A stretch of 64,000 nt of DNA from DATDFB01 sp035276475. Lineage in GTDB: Bacteria; Acidobacteriota; Thermoanaerobaculia; Gp7-AA8. Under the pieces are notes generated by a model. That model had not been told where the DNA came from, did no database searches, and saw only the letters and a list, made by a program, of their open reading frames with translations. Each line of letters opens with the position of its first letter. Position 1 is the stretch's first letter. Position numbers and translations under genes: made by a program. The DNA is taken from the NCBI GenBank assembly GCA_035276475.1, contig DATELQ010000026.1, positions 1-64,000 of the forward strand, given 5' to 3'. Shown one piece after another: positions 1 to 8,700 of the stretch.

Positions 1-318
1 GTGCCGGCGAGCGCGGACCGCACGGGCGTCTACGCCGCGGTGCCGGCCGGCGGCACGCAGCCCGAGGAGACCGACCGCGTGATCCCGCGCTACCCGCCGA
101 TGGCGCGCCGCGCCGGCATCCAGGGCCCGGTCGTGGTGCGCGGCATCGTCCGCCGCGACGGCACGATCGACAACGTCGAGGTGATCAAGGACCTCCCCTA
201 CGGCTTGGGCGACGCCGCCGCGGACGCCGTGCGCCGCTGGCGCTTCCAGCCGGCCACGTACCGCGGCGAGCCGATCGACGTGTACTACACCGTCACGGTC
301 AATTTCCGATTGCAGTGA
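1..318 (+). CDS. Energy transducer TonB, C-terminal domain (cut by left edge)
   Basis: The visible 105 residues carry a TonB C-terminal domain from about residue 28 to the end, with the family pattern YPPMARRAG, a central stretch with DGTIDNVEVIKD, and a closing WRFQPA block. TonB proteins span the periplasm and pass proton-motive energy to outer-membrane receptors; stand-alone copies of this domain are common in outer-membrane bacteria. The reading frame is open at base 1, so the GTG there is probably internal and the membrane anchor lies off the window. The stop codon overlaps the end of the convergent peptidase gene by 20 bp. The family call is firm; the transported substrate cannot be told. 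Confidence 0.85.
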   Translation: MPASADRTGVYAAVPAGGTQPEETDRVIPRYPPMARRAGIQGPVVVRGIVRRDGTIDNVEVIKDLPYGLGDAAADAVRRWRFQPATYRGEPIDVYYTVTVNFRLQ

Positions 319-3035
319 CGTCGACGCCGAGCTCGCGCGCGCCGTCGATGGCGCGCTGCAGCTCCGCCGTCTGGCCGCTCTGCTTCGCCGCGATGGCGAG
401 CAGCGCGTACGCCTCGGCGCTGTCGCCGCCGTTCTCCTTCATGCTCTTCGACAGCCGGTCGAACGCCGACTTGTACTCGCCGCGGCGCATGTCGAGGCGC
501 GCCTCGAGCAACGCCACCTCGTCGTCGATCCACGGGTGATAGTCGCTGTCGAGCGCGCGGTTGGCCTGCTTCACCTCATCGGCTGCCGGCGCGGTTTTCC
601 CCTGATCGATGTAGAGCCGCGCGAGCGACAGGTGCAGCGCCGCATTCGTGATCTGGTTCTGCACGTCGAGAAGGATCGACTTGTAGCTGCTGCCGATGTC
701 GACGCCGGCCGGCAACGACAGCCCGATCGGGGCGAGGTGGTTGAGCGCCGACTGCAGCTCCGTCGACGCCTTCGCCGCGAGCGCCTCCTTGAACGCCGCT
801 TCCGCCTCGGACGTCTTGCCGGCGGCGGCGAGGTTGACGCCGCGCTTCAGCAGGACTTCCTTGGCGTTGCGCCCTTTCGTGTAAACCAGCGCCAGCACTT
901 CGCGATCGCGGTCGAGCGCGACGTCCTTCGGCTCCCAGGGAATGTCGAAGTCGAGCGCGAACTTCGGCGCGGAGAGATCGATCATCCGCTTCGCATACTT
1001 GAGACCTTCATCGGTCTTGGTGCGGTTCTCGAGCGCGACCTGCATCGGCACGAGCAGCGTCGGCAGCGGCGCCGACGCGACCGGCACCGTTTCGCGCACG
1101 ACGTCGAGCGCGCCGTCGTCGCGCTTGGCCACGCGGATGCGATAGCGCCACGGGTCGACGCGCTCGCCGGTCAGGTGGATCGTCCATTTCCCGGCGCCGC
1201 CGCGCACGTCGACCTGGTATTCGATCTCCGGCACGCCCGTGCCGTAGACGAAGTACTTCGAGAACGGCTGCAGGTCGCGGCTCGCTCCGCGCGACACGTA
1301 GCCGAGGAGCGACTCCGTGGAGATGAACGTCTCGTGCGCGAAGAGATCGCGGAGGATGGCGATGAACTTCTGCTCGCCGACGGTCTGGGCGAGCATGTCG
1401 ATGACCAGCGCGCCTTTGCCGTAGGTGATGAACGCGTACGCATACGGCGCGCGGCTCGAGTCGAGGCGCTCACCAAGCACGAGCGGGCCGAGGGACTCGA
1501 CCGGGCGCGTGCCGTGCTCGAGATGCAGCAGCTCCGGCGGCCAGCGCGTGGTGAAGCCGATTTGGAAGCGGCCGCGCCAATCGAGCTTCTGCCGCGAGTA
1601 CACCGTCGCCGCGTAGCTGGCCATGGCCTCGTCGATCCAGCGGTCGCGCCGGTTCGCCGTCCGGAGCAGACCGCCCCACCACTGATGCGCCACTTCGTGC
1701 GCCACGACCAGCCGCCGGTCGATCTCCGCGGTGAACAGATCGCGCCACTCCGTTCCCGGGTCGGTCATCATCAGCGTGGAGAGGCTGAGGAATCCCGGAA
1801 GCCCCTGCGAAAAATTGCGCGGCACGGTCACGACGGTGAGCTCGTCGAGCGGATACGGCCCGAAAAGCTGCTCGTAGAAAACGAGCGTGTCGCGCAGTTG
1901 CTGGCGGATCTCGTCGCGTCCCTGCTTGGTGATGCCGCGAGCGCGGAAGTCGATCTGCCGGTTGCGACGGCCGCTGTCGCTCTGCAGGCTTTTCGCGACC
2001 TGCCGGCGGTCCTCCGACTCGGGATCGAACGCCAGGCGGACGTTCACGTGCCCGGCCTGAATCGTCTCGATCGCGAAGTGGCCGATCTCGAACGTGTACC
2101 CGATCGCCGCGATGTCGAGCGCGCGCTTCTCCCAGTGATCGCCTCCGTCGACGCGCTTGCCGGGCGCGAGGAGGTCGAGGTCGGCGGGCCAGTGCAGCGT
2201 GACGTCGTAGCGCGCGCGGTCGATGGAGCCGGCGTGCGGATACCAGAACTCGGCGGTGTCCGCGGACGGCCTTGAGGTCGATCGTCGTGCGGCCGCCGAG
2301 GCGCTCTGCGCCGGCGGCGACGGTGACGTCGATGTGGTAGAGCTCCGGCTCGAAGTCGCCCTGATCGGATTGCGGAGCGGCCGCGAACTGGCTCCAGATG
2401 TTGAACGTGCCGAGATCCGAGATTTCCGTGCCGAGGGAGCGGCCGCGGCGGTGCTCCTTTTCGAGACGGCCGGCGGCGCGGCGCTTCTCGCGCTCGGTCA
2501 GCTTCTCCGCGACCCACTGCCCGAGCACGGTCACGCGGTCGACCGGATCGACGACGTAGTCGAAGTCGCCGAGGTGCGTGCCGTGAAGGCGGGCGGCGAA
2601 GAACTTGTCCGCATCCGCGTCGGCGCTCGCCGCCGCGAGGAGGCGCGAGTCGACGCTGAGCAGCTTCCGCTCGGTACCGCCCTTCCACACGTCGTAAATC
2701 TTTTGAGCCTGTGGAGAGGAGGAGGCCGGCGCGCCCTTCGTCAGCGTCGCCATCGTCTCCGCGCTCGCCGCGACGAAGATCGCCTCGGTGAACGGTTCGT
2801 CGAGCTCGCGCTTCGCCGTGAAGAGCTCCAACTGCCCCGCCTCGATCGGATCGTCGGGCTTGACGCGGATGACGCCGTGGCCGATGAACACAGCCTCCGT
2901 CGGTGTTTGCGGAAAGACAGTTCCGTCGGTCAGCTCGATCGTGGCGGCGCCGACACGCAGCGAGACGGGCGCGGCGAGAGTTGCGGTTGCGACAAAAAGA
3001 GAAACGAACAGCGCACTGCGGACGCGAATGTTCAC
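299..3035 (-). pseudogene. M1 family metallopeptidase, interrupted by one frameshift
   Basis: Two reading frames together give an exported M1 (gluzincin) peptidase of about 910 residues. The first part starts at 3035 with a signal peptide (ALFVSLFVATATLA) and runs in frame to about 2262 (TTIDLKAVRG). The protein then continues in another frame as TAEFWYPHAG and on through the catalytic domain. The zinc site HEVAHQWWG is at about 1675-1700, followed by WIDEAMASYAA, which supplies the third ligand. The usual GxMEN exopeptidase motif is not recognisable; NFSQGLPGF stands in its place. The C-terminal 200 residues look helical and TPR-like. A single indel near 2255-2265 causes the break. It may be a sequencing error, because both halves are otherwise intact. 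Confidence 0.8.
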
Positions 3036-3070
3036 GAGGGTCTCCGGGTTTTGGACCGGCGAATTCTCTC

Positions 3071-3937
3071 ATGCCCCGTTTCCGCTTCCACGAAAAACAC
3101 GGCGATCTCATCGGCGCGCACATCTCCACCCAGGGCGGCCTGCACACCGTCTTCGAGCGCGCGTCGCTCATCAACGCCTCGGCCATCGCCCTCTTCGCCA
3201 AGAACTCGAATCAGTGGAAGGGGAAGACGATGACGGACGATGACGTCGCGCTCTTCGCCAAGCTGCGCACCGTCAAGCCGATCCTCACCCACGCGTCGTA
3301 CCTCATCAACCTCGCCACCACGAACCCGGAGTTCCACCGCAAGTCGACCGAGGCGATGGCCGACGAGCTCGACCGCGCCGAGCGGCTCGGCATCCACGCC
3401 GTCGTCCTCCATCCCGGCGCGCACATCGGCTCCGGCGTCGACAAAGGCGTCGACCAGATCGCCCGCTCGCTCGACCAGGTCCACGCGCTCCTGCCGAAGC
3501 ACAAGGTCGTCACGCTCCTCGAGACCGCGGCGGGGCAGGGCTCGTGCCTCGGATGCACGTTCGAGGAGCTGGGGCGGATCATCGACCTCGTCGACGACAG
3601 GAAACGCGTCGGCATCTGCGTCGACACCTGCCACATCTTCGCCGCCGGCTACGACATCCGCACGCGCGACGGGTGGGAGCGCACCGTCGACGAGATCGAA
3701 GAGCACGTCGGCATCGACAAAGTCGGCGCCTTCCACCTCAACGACTCCAAGAAGCCGCTCGGCTCCCGCGTCGACCGCCACGAGAACATCGGCGAGGGGC
3801 AGATCGGCGTCGAGGCCTTCCGCCACGTCGTCAGCGACGCCCGCTTCCGGCGCATCCCCAAGCTGCTGGAGACGCCGAAAACGATCGAGCACGAGTCGGA
3901 CCGGAAAAACCTGGCAACGCTGCGCGCACTGCTCTGA
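3071..3937 (+). CDS. nfo: Deoxyribonuclease IV (AP endonuclease, EndoIV family)
   Basis: This 288-residue TIM-barrel enzyme cleaves the phosphodiester bond 5' of abasic sites in base excision repair, using three zinc ions. Zinc-ligand motifs are all visible: GAHISTQGG near the start, VVLHPGAHIG, LLETAAGQG, VDTCHIFAAGYD, and HLNDSKKPLG followed by RVDRHENIGEGQIG. The start ATG at 3071 was chosen because homology begins there; the frame is open further upstream but runs into the divergent peptidase gene. Only 35 bp separate the two divergent starts, so their promoters must overlap. Length is normal for the family (about 280). Confidence 0.95.
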   Translation: MPRFRFHEKHGDLIGAHISTQGGLHTVFERASLINASAIALFAKNSNQWKGKTMTDDDVALFAKLRTVKPILTHASYLINLATTNPEFHRKSTEAMADELDRAERLGIHAVVLHPGAHIGSGVDKGVDQIARSLDQVHALLPKHKVVTLLETAAGQGSCLGCTFEELGRIIDLVDDRKRVGICVDTCHIFAAGYDIRTRDGWERTVDEIEEHVGIDKVGAFHLNDSKKPLGSRVDRHENIGEGQIGVEAFRHVVSDARFRRIPKLLETPKTIEHESDRKNLATLRALL

Positions 3938-3952
3938 TAACCTCCGCCCACT

Positions 3953-5164
3953 ATGCAGGGCACGCGCATCGGCTACGAGAACAACCAAATCGTCGTCCCC
4001 GACGACCCCATCATCCCGTACATCGAAGGCGACGGCACCGGCCCCGACATCTGGCGCGCCACGCAGCACGTCATCGACGGCGCGCTCGAGAAGGTGTACG
4101 GGTCGGGGAAGAAGATCCATTGGCTCGAAGTGCTCGCCGGCGACAAGGCGAAGGAAGCGACCGGCGATTACCTCCCCGAGGAGACGCTCGAGTCGATCAA
4201 GCACTATCGCGTGGCCATCAAAGGTCCGTTGTCTACGCCGGTCGGCGGCGGCATCCGGTCCCTGAACGTCACGCTGCGCCAGGTCCTCGACCTCTACGCC
4301 TGCGTGCGCCCGGTGCGCTACTTCGACGGCGTGCCCTCCCCGGTCCGGCACCCCGAGAAGGTCGACATGATCATCTTCCGCGAGAACACCGAGGACGTGT
4401 ACGCGGGGATCGAGTGGCCGGCGGGGAGCGAGGGGGCGAACCAACTGATCGAGGCGATCAACGTCATCGAGCGCCGCGCCGGCGCGAAGATCCGCCCCGG
4501 CTCGGCCATCGGCATCAAGCCCGTGTCGGAGTTCGGCTCGAAGCGCCTCGTGCGCAAGGCCATCCAGTACGCCATCGCGGCGAAGCGCGACTCCGTCACG
4601 CTCGTGCACAAGGGGAACATCCAGAAGTTCACGGAAGGCGGGTTCAAGGACTGGGGCTATCAGCTCGCGAAGGATGAATTCGGCGACGTGACGATCCCCG
4701 AGTCCGAGATCGCCGGCGACGTCCCCGCCGGAAAGATCGTGATCAAGGACCGCATCGCCGACTCAATGTTCCAGCAGGTGCTGCTACGGCCGTCCGAGTA
4801 CTCGGTGATCGCCACGACGAACCTGAACGGCGACTACATCTCCGACGCCCTCGCCGCGCAGGTCGGCGGCCTCGGCATGGCTCCGGGCTCAAACGAGTCC
4901 GACGAGTTCGCGATCTTCGAAGCGACGCACGGCACCGCGCCAAAGTACGCGAACAAGGACGTGATCAACCCCGGGTCGCTGATCCTCTCCGCGGTGATGA
5001 TGCTGCGGCATCTGAAGTGGTGGGACGCCGCCGACGCCATCGAGCGCGGCATCGCCGCGACGATCCGCCAGAAGAAGGTGACGTACGACCTGGAGCGGCA
5101 GATGGAAGGGGCGACGAAGCTGAAGACGAGCGAGTTCGCGCGGGCGATTGTGGAGAATATTTAG
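3953..5164 (+). CDS. icd: Isocitrate dehydrogenase, NADP-dependent type
   Basis: A 403-residue TCA-cycle enzyme that oxidatively decarboxylates isocitrate to 2-oxoglutarate. The N-terminus has IPYIEGDGTGPDIW. The substrate loop PVGGGIRSLNVTLRQ contains the serine that is phosphorylated in the E. coli enzyme. IFRENTEDVYAGIEW and the C-terminal FEATHGTAPKYA metal/cofactor region are also present. It lies 15 bp behind nfo and may be cotranscribed. The stop codon overlaps the stop of the convergent regulator gene by 4 bp. NADP rather than NAD use is assumed from overall similarity to the E. coli-type enzyme. Confidence 0.93.
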   Translation: MQGTRIGYENNQIVVPDDPIIPYIEGDGTGPDIWRATQHVIDGALEKVYGSGKKIHWLEVLAGDKAKEATGDYLPEETLESIKHYRVAIKGPLSTPVGGGIRSLNVTLRQVLDLYACVRPVRYFDGVPSPVRHPEKVDMIIFRENTEDVYAGIEWPAGSEGANQLIEAINVIERRAGAKIRPGSAIGIKPVSEFGSKRLVRKAIQYAIAAKRDSVTLVHKGNIQKFTEGGFKDWGYQLAKDEFGDVTIPESEIAGDVPAGKIVIKDRIADSMFQQVLLRPSEYSVIATTNLNGDYISDALAAQVGGLGMAPGSNESDEFAIFEATHGTAPKYANKDVINPGSLILSAVMMLRHLKWWDAADAIERGIAATIRQKKVTYDLERQMEGATKLKTSEFARAIVENI

Positions 5165-5880
5165 GCGACGTTGACGACGATCGCCACCGACCGGATGCTC
5201 CTCCGGTACCTCAAGTGGATCTCCTTGTAGCGCAGGTGCTCGCTGATCAGCCATATTTCCTTGCCGCGCCTGTCGACCCGCTTGATCAGCAGCGTGCCGT
5301 TCACATCGACGATCGCGACCTTGCCGTCGGCGGAGTCGATGTCCTGCGTCGGGCGCTGGGTGTACACGATCGAGCGCTGGGCGATCTTCGCGCGCACCAT
5401 CGCATCCGTCAGGACCAGGTACGCGCGAGCCGCGCCGCTGAAGACATAGCGGCCGGGGATCTCCTCGTGCGGCAGGTGCTCGACTTCGTCGACACCGCCC
5501 TTCAACTCCACGGGATCGCGAATGTCCTCGAACGACTTCGTCTTCCGCGGCACTCGCTTCTTCGGTTGGGCTTTCCGGCCGGTCAGCTCATTGGCCGCGG
5601 CCGTATTCGCGATCAGGCGGTTGAGGAGGTCGCGTGACTCCTCGGCCACGGCCAGGTCATCCTCGGAGAGCGGCAAGCGCGTCTCTTCAAAGAGATCGCC
5701 CCACGTCGTCTCGATTGCCGTGACCAACTTGAAGACCGTCAGCCACTCCGGGTTGGCGACGTCGCCCTTGAAGATCGCGCCGATCGTGCCGGCGTCGATG
5801 TGCGTGGCTCGGGAGAGATCTGCCTTCGTCTTTCCCTTGCGATCCGCGGCGCGCGCCAGAAGGGGGCCGATCTCCATCAC
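5161..5880 (-). CDS. XRE-type regulator with S24 (LexA/CI-like) C-terminal domain lacking the catalytic serine
   Basis: A 239-residue protein with a helix-turn-helix at about residues 12-60 (KADLSRATHIDAGTIGAIF), a basic linker (RKAQPKKRVPRKTK) and an S24/LexA-like domain at about 143-235. Active members have G-D-S-M around the nucleophile; here the equivalent is LTDAM with Ala at residue 160. The general-base lysine region GTLLIKRVDR is kept (Lys200). As read, the protein should be unable to cleave itself, so it probably acts as a stable repressor or senses something by another route. It is monocistronic, and palindromes that look like its own operators lie just upstream. Confidence 0.8.
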   Translation of the reverse strand: MMEIGPLLARAADRKGKTKADLSRATHIDAGTIGAIFKGDVANPEWLTVFKLVTAIETTWGDLFEETRLPLSEDDLAVAEESRDLLNRLIANTAAANELTGRKAQPKKRVPRKTKSFEDIRDPVELKGGVDEVEHLPHEEIPGRYVFSGAARAYLVLTDAMVRAKIAQRSIVYTQRPTQDIDSADGKVAIVDVNGTLLIKRVDRRGKEIWLISEHLRYKEIHLRYRRSIRSVAIVVNVA

Positions 5881-5925
5881 CGGTCCAACCTACTGGCGAT
5901 GGCGCACTTACGGACGGCTCCGAAT

Positions 5926-5975
5926 TGGGCGCAGAGACCCAGCGCCTCAATTTCGACTGGGCGCATACGCCCAGT
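5926..5975. promoter_or_regulatory. Two palindromes, putative autoregulatory operators
   Basis: A perfect 8-4-8 inverted repeat, ACTGGGCGCATACGCCCAGT, occupies 5956-5975. A weaker copy, TTGGGCGCAGAGACCCAG, lies at 5925-5942. Their centres are about 31 bp apart, close to three helical turns. Both sit 45-95 bp upstream of the start of the LexA/CI-like regulator. Neither strand has a run of T directly after the stem in the sense that would end the neighbouring sigma-factor operon, so an operator role is preferred over a terminator. The assignment is an inference. Confidence 0.5.
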
Positions 5976-6002
5976 TTAGACTCTTTTAGTTGTCTTATAC
6001 GC

Positions 6003-6896
6003 CTACCGCGCCCGCGCCTCTGCCGGGGTCCACGCCAGGAACCACGGCTCGCGACGGCCGAACTTCGTCGCCAGCGCGACGCCGATGCCGAAGACGCTCG
6101 CGAAGGCCCAGATCAGCGGGCCGACGACCGGGATCAGGCGCAGCGCGCCGAGGACCAGCACGCCCACCACGACCATGGCCAGGTCGCCGCGGAGCCAGCG
6201 GCGCTGCGCGAGTTGTTCGCGCGTGCGCGCTCCGGCCACGAGCGTGCCGACGGCGTGGAACAGCGCCACCGTGCCGTAGATCTTCGTCAGCACTGCAAAC
6301 ACTGCGAGCGCGAACAGCAGCGGAATACCGATCAGGTACGGGACGAGATAGCTGAAGACGATCGCCGTCAGGACGAAGCTCGTCACGGCTACGAGACCGA
6401 GGGCGAAGCAGTGCAGCGGGCTGGTTCGGACCTCGACCGAGGAAAAGCGGATCTCGCGGCCGTTCATCAGCGTCACCACGATCGCCACGATCATCCACGC
6501 CAGGAGCAGCGAGACGATCACCGCGGTGCGCGTCATCATCGCCATCGCCCCTTCGATCGTCCCCGGCGTGTAGAGGCGTCCGCCGATGCGGCCGTCGCCG
6601 TTCTTCACCGCGCCGCCGGCGAGAATCACGTCGCCGAGGACGCGGCCGTTGCCTTCGAACGTGACGCCGTCGCCGAAGACGAGGAGGTCTCCGTCGATCG
6701 TGTCACGCACAGTGGCCGTGCCGCGGTAGACCTGCACGTCGCCGTTCACCGGATGGTCGATCGTGGCGTTGCGGCCGAAGACAACGACGTTGCCGCCGCC
6801 TGCGTGGTGCGGCGCGGCGCTCGGCGCGGCCAGCAGCGCGGTGACGAGCGTCGCCGCGATCGCAGTTAACAGCACGAGGACGCGGCGGCTACGCAT
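6003..6896 (-). CDS. Exported bactofilin-like polymer-forming domain plus membrane domain protein
   Basis: A 297-residue protein with an N-terminal signal or anchor (VLVLLTAIAATLVTALLAA). Residues about 35-108 form repeated short beta strands rich in G, V and D (NVVVFGRNATIDHPVNGDV, GDLLVFGDGVTFEG), the pattern of bactofilin/polymer-forming proteins. Four or more hydrophobic segments follow, at about 124-144, 163-180, 185-205 and 238-275. It is the last gene of a sigma factor/anti-sigma/membrane protein operon and overlaps the anti-sigma gene by 8 bp. A role as a regulated envelope protein is an inference from this context. Confidence 0.7.
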   Translation of the reverse strand: MRSRRVLVLLTAIAATLVTALLAAPSAAPHHAGGGNVVVFGRNATIDHPVNGDVQVYRGTATVRDTIDGDLLVFGDGVTFEGNGRVLGDVILAGGAVKNGDGRIGGRLYTPGTIEGAMAMMTRTAVIVSLLLAWMIVAIVVTLMNGREIRFSSVEVRTSPLHCFALGLVAVTSFVLTAIVFSYLVPYLIGIPLLFALAVFAVLTKIYGTVALFHAVGTLVAGARTREQLAQRRWLRGDLAMVVVGVLVLGALRLIPVVGPLIWAFASVFGIGVALATKFGRREPWFLAWTPAEARAR

Positions 6897-7320
6897 CGAT
6901 CCCCCGTGGGGCGCGCCGCAGCAGCAGCACGAGGATGGTGTTGACGACGACGAAGAGCACGCCGATCGTGAGCTGCCACGTCAGCGGCGCGTTGCGCACG
7001 GCGGTCGAGCCGAGGCGGAAGATCTCGCGCATCATCTCCAGGCGCGACATCTCCGAGGAGATGACGCTGAGCGGCGAGGCGCCGGCGTAGACGAAGAAGA
7101 GGATGGAGAGCGCGGCGACGGAGATCGCCGCGGCGGCGATGAGGCCCCACGGACGATGCTTCGCTTCTTCCCACGGCGCGAGCGGGAGCTCGCCGATGGA
7201 AAGGCGATCGTCGACGGAGACGCCGAGCGCGTCGAAGAGCGCGCGGCATGCGGCGCACTCGCTCACGTGCTCCGGATTCGCCTCCGGATTTTCCAGGTAA
7301 CGCTGACAGGCGTCGTTCAT
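6889..7320 (-). CDS. Zinc-finger anti-sigma factor, membrane-anchored
   Basis: A 143-residue protein starting with ATG at 7320, whose first bases overlap the sigma factor stop. The N-terminus carries the zinc anti-sigma signature H18-x3-C22-x2-C25 (EHVSECAAC). Two membrane segments follow at about residues 67-92 and 118-137. Proteins of this kind hold an ECF sigma factor at the membrane until an envelope signal releases it. The tight coupling to the sigma gene supports the pairing. The loop between the two membrane segments is short, so the sensing part is small. Confidence 0.82.
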   Translation of the reverse strand: MNDACQRYLENPEANPEHVSECAACRALFDALGVSVDDRLSIGELPLAPWEEAKHRPWGLIAAAAISVAALSILFFVYAGASPLSVISSEMSRLEMMREIFRLGSTAVRNAPLTWQLTIGVLFVVVNTILVLLLRRAPRGIDA

Positions 7321-7901
7321 AGCGGTTCCACGAATTCGCCGAGCGCATCCTTCAGCAGGTTTCGCGCCCGGAAGAGCTTGTTTTTCACGGTGCCGAGGGG
7401 GAGCTTCTTCATCGTGGCGATCTCTTCGTACGACAGCTCCGCGAAGTGGCGGAGCTGAATGAGCTCGCGATAGTCGGGCGGCAGGTTGACGACCGCCTGA
7501 TCGATGGCCGCGCTGAGCTGCTTGTTCTTCATGGCCCGGTACGGCGACACGCCGCCGTCGGCGAATTCGCGCTCTTTCCCCTCCTCGTCGCCGACGGTCC
7601 TGGCCATCGATACTTCGGAGATCGATTTCTTGCGCAGTGCGTCGATCGAGGCGTTCTGCGCGATGCGGAACAGCCACGTCGAAAACTGATACTTCGGATC
7701 GTATCGATCCAGCGCCAGATAGACCTTCACGAAGATTTCCTGGGCCAGGTCGTGAGCTTCTTCGTAGCGATGGGTGATCCGATACACGTAGTTGACGAGG
7801 CGCTTCTCGTAGCGTCTCACCAGCTCCGTGAATCGGTCCCGGTCGCCCTCGAGGATCCGCGCCACCAGCGCGCGGTCGTCGAGCTGCTCACGTTCAGCCA
7901 T
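7317..7901 (-). CDS. ECF-type RNA polymerase sigma factor
   Basis: A 194-residue group 4 sigma factor. Region 2 (about residues 15-90) includes HDLAQEIFVKVYLAL and FSTWLFRIAQNASID. Region 4 (about 130-185) includes LPPDYRELIQLRHFAELSYEEIA and LGTVKNKLFRARNLLK. The ATG at 7901 is preferred over a TTG seven codons upstream. The gene overlaps its anti-sigma partner by 4 bp, and the third gene of the operon encodes an envelope protein, so it probably directs an envelope-response regulon and may autoregulate. Confidence 0.9.
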   Translation of the reverse strand: MAEREQLDDRALVARILEGDRDRFTELVRRYEKRLVNYVYRITHRYEEAHDLAQEIFVKVYLALDRYDPKYQFSTWLFRIAQNASIDALRKKSISEVSMARTVGDEEGKEREFADGGVSPYRAMKNKQLSAAIDQAVVNLPPDYRELIQLRHFAELSYEEIATMKKLPLGTVKNKLFRARNLLKDALGEFVEPL

Positions 7902-7939
7902 GGTCGTGTACGAATCCCACAACGAGAAGGTTTTAAGGG

Positions 7940-7975
7940 CGGTCGCCCGCCCCGCCTCGGCGAGGCGGGCGACCG
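7940..7975. repeat. Nested palindrome (REP-like) between divergent genes
   Basis: Outer arms CGGTCGCCCGC (7940-7950) and its reverse complement (7965-7975) flank an inner small hairpin built on CCTCGGCGAGG. The element sits between the sigma factor start and the divergent ABC ATPase. The same 11-mer occurs again at 12823-12833 with a partly matching downstream arm, which suggests a dispersed palindromic element rather than a single operator. Confidence 0.6.
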
Positions 7976-7995
7976 GATGCGATCATAGCCTGCGC

Positions 7996-8700
7996 GTGAT
8001 CGAGATACAGCACCTGACCAAGCGCTACGGCGACTTCACCGCGGTCGACGATGTCTCGCTTGACGTCGCCCGCGGCGAGGTCTTCGGCTTCCTCGGGCCG
8101 AACGGCGCCGGGAAGACGACAACGATCCGCATCCTGGCCGGCCTATCCGTGCCGAGCGCGGGCGTGGTGCGGATCGGCGGCCACGACGTCGGCGTCGAGG
8201 CGAAGGCGATCACCGGCTACGTCCCCGACCGCCCATACCTGTACGAGAAATTGACCGGGCGCGAGCTCTTGCACTTCGTCGCCGATCTGTATCGAAAAGA
8301 TTGGCGTTCGTGCGAAACACGCGGGGTCGAGATGCTGCGCTACTTCGACCTCGGCGACTGGATCGACGCGCGCATCGAGAACCTCTCGCACGGGATGAAG
8401 CAGAAGCTCGTGATCGTGTCGGCGCTGGTGCACGACCCGGAGGTGCTGATCATCGACGAGCCGATGGTCGGCCTCGACGCGCTGGCGCAGAAGCAAGTGA
8501 AGCTGCTGATGCGCCGCCTTGCGGACGAAGGCAAGACGGTGTTCCTGACGACGCACACGATGTCGGTGGCCGAGGCGGTGTGCGACCGCATCGCGATCAT
8601 CAACCGCGGAAGGATCGTCGCGACGGGGACGACGGCGGCGCTGAAGAGCGACCGGGCGTTGGAGGACGTGTTTCTGGAGTTGACGTACGAGACTGGCTGA
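7996..8700 (+). CDS. ABC transporter ATP-binding protein
   Basis: A 234-residue ATPase starting at GTG 7996 (VIEIQHLTKRYGDF). It has Walker A GPNGAGKTT, signature-like LSHGMKQ, Walker B VLIIDEP, and the H-loop TTHTMS. The layout fits the drug/lipid or Na+ exporter type (CcmA/NatA-like) that pairs with a separate permease. No permease gene is next to it; prmC follows with an overlap. The transported substrate is unknown. The start cannot lie much further upstream because the nested palindrome and the sigma gene promoter occupy that space. Confidence 0.88.
   Translation: MIEIQHLTKRYGDFTAVDDVSLDVARGEVFGFLGPNGAGKTTTIRILAGLSVPSAGVVRIGGHDVGVEAKAITGYVPDRPYLYEKLTGRELLHFVADLYRKDWRSCETRGVEMLRYFDLGDWIDARIENLSHGMKQKLVIVSALVHDPEVLIIDEPMVGLDALAQKQVKLLMRRLADEGKTVFLTTHTMSVAEAVCDRIAIINRGRIVATGTTAALKSDRALEDVFLELTYETG

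Noticed and set aside
536..2275. Long plus-strand open frame of about 580 codons opposite the M1 peptidase
   Set aside because: It is the antisense shadow of the peptidase in G+C-rich sequence; it is rich in Arg, has no family motif, and the minus strand carries an intact HEVAH zinc site.
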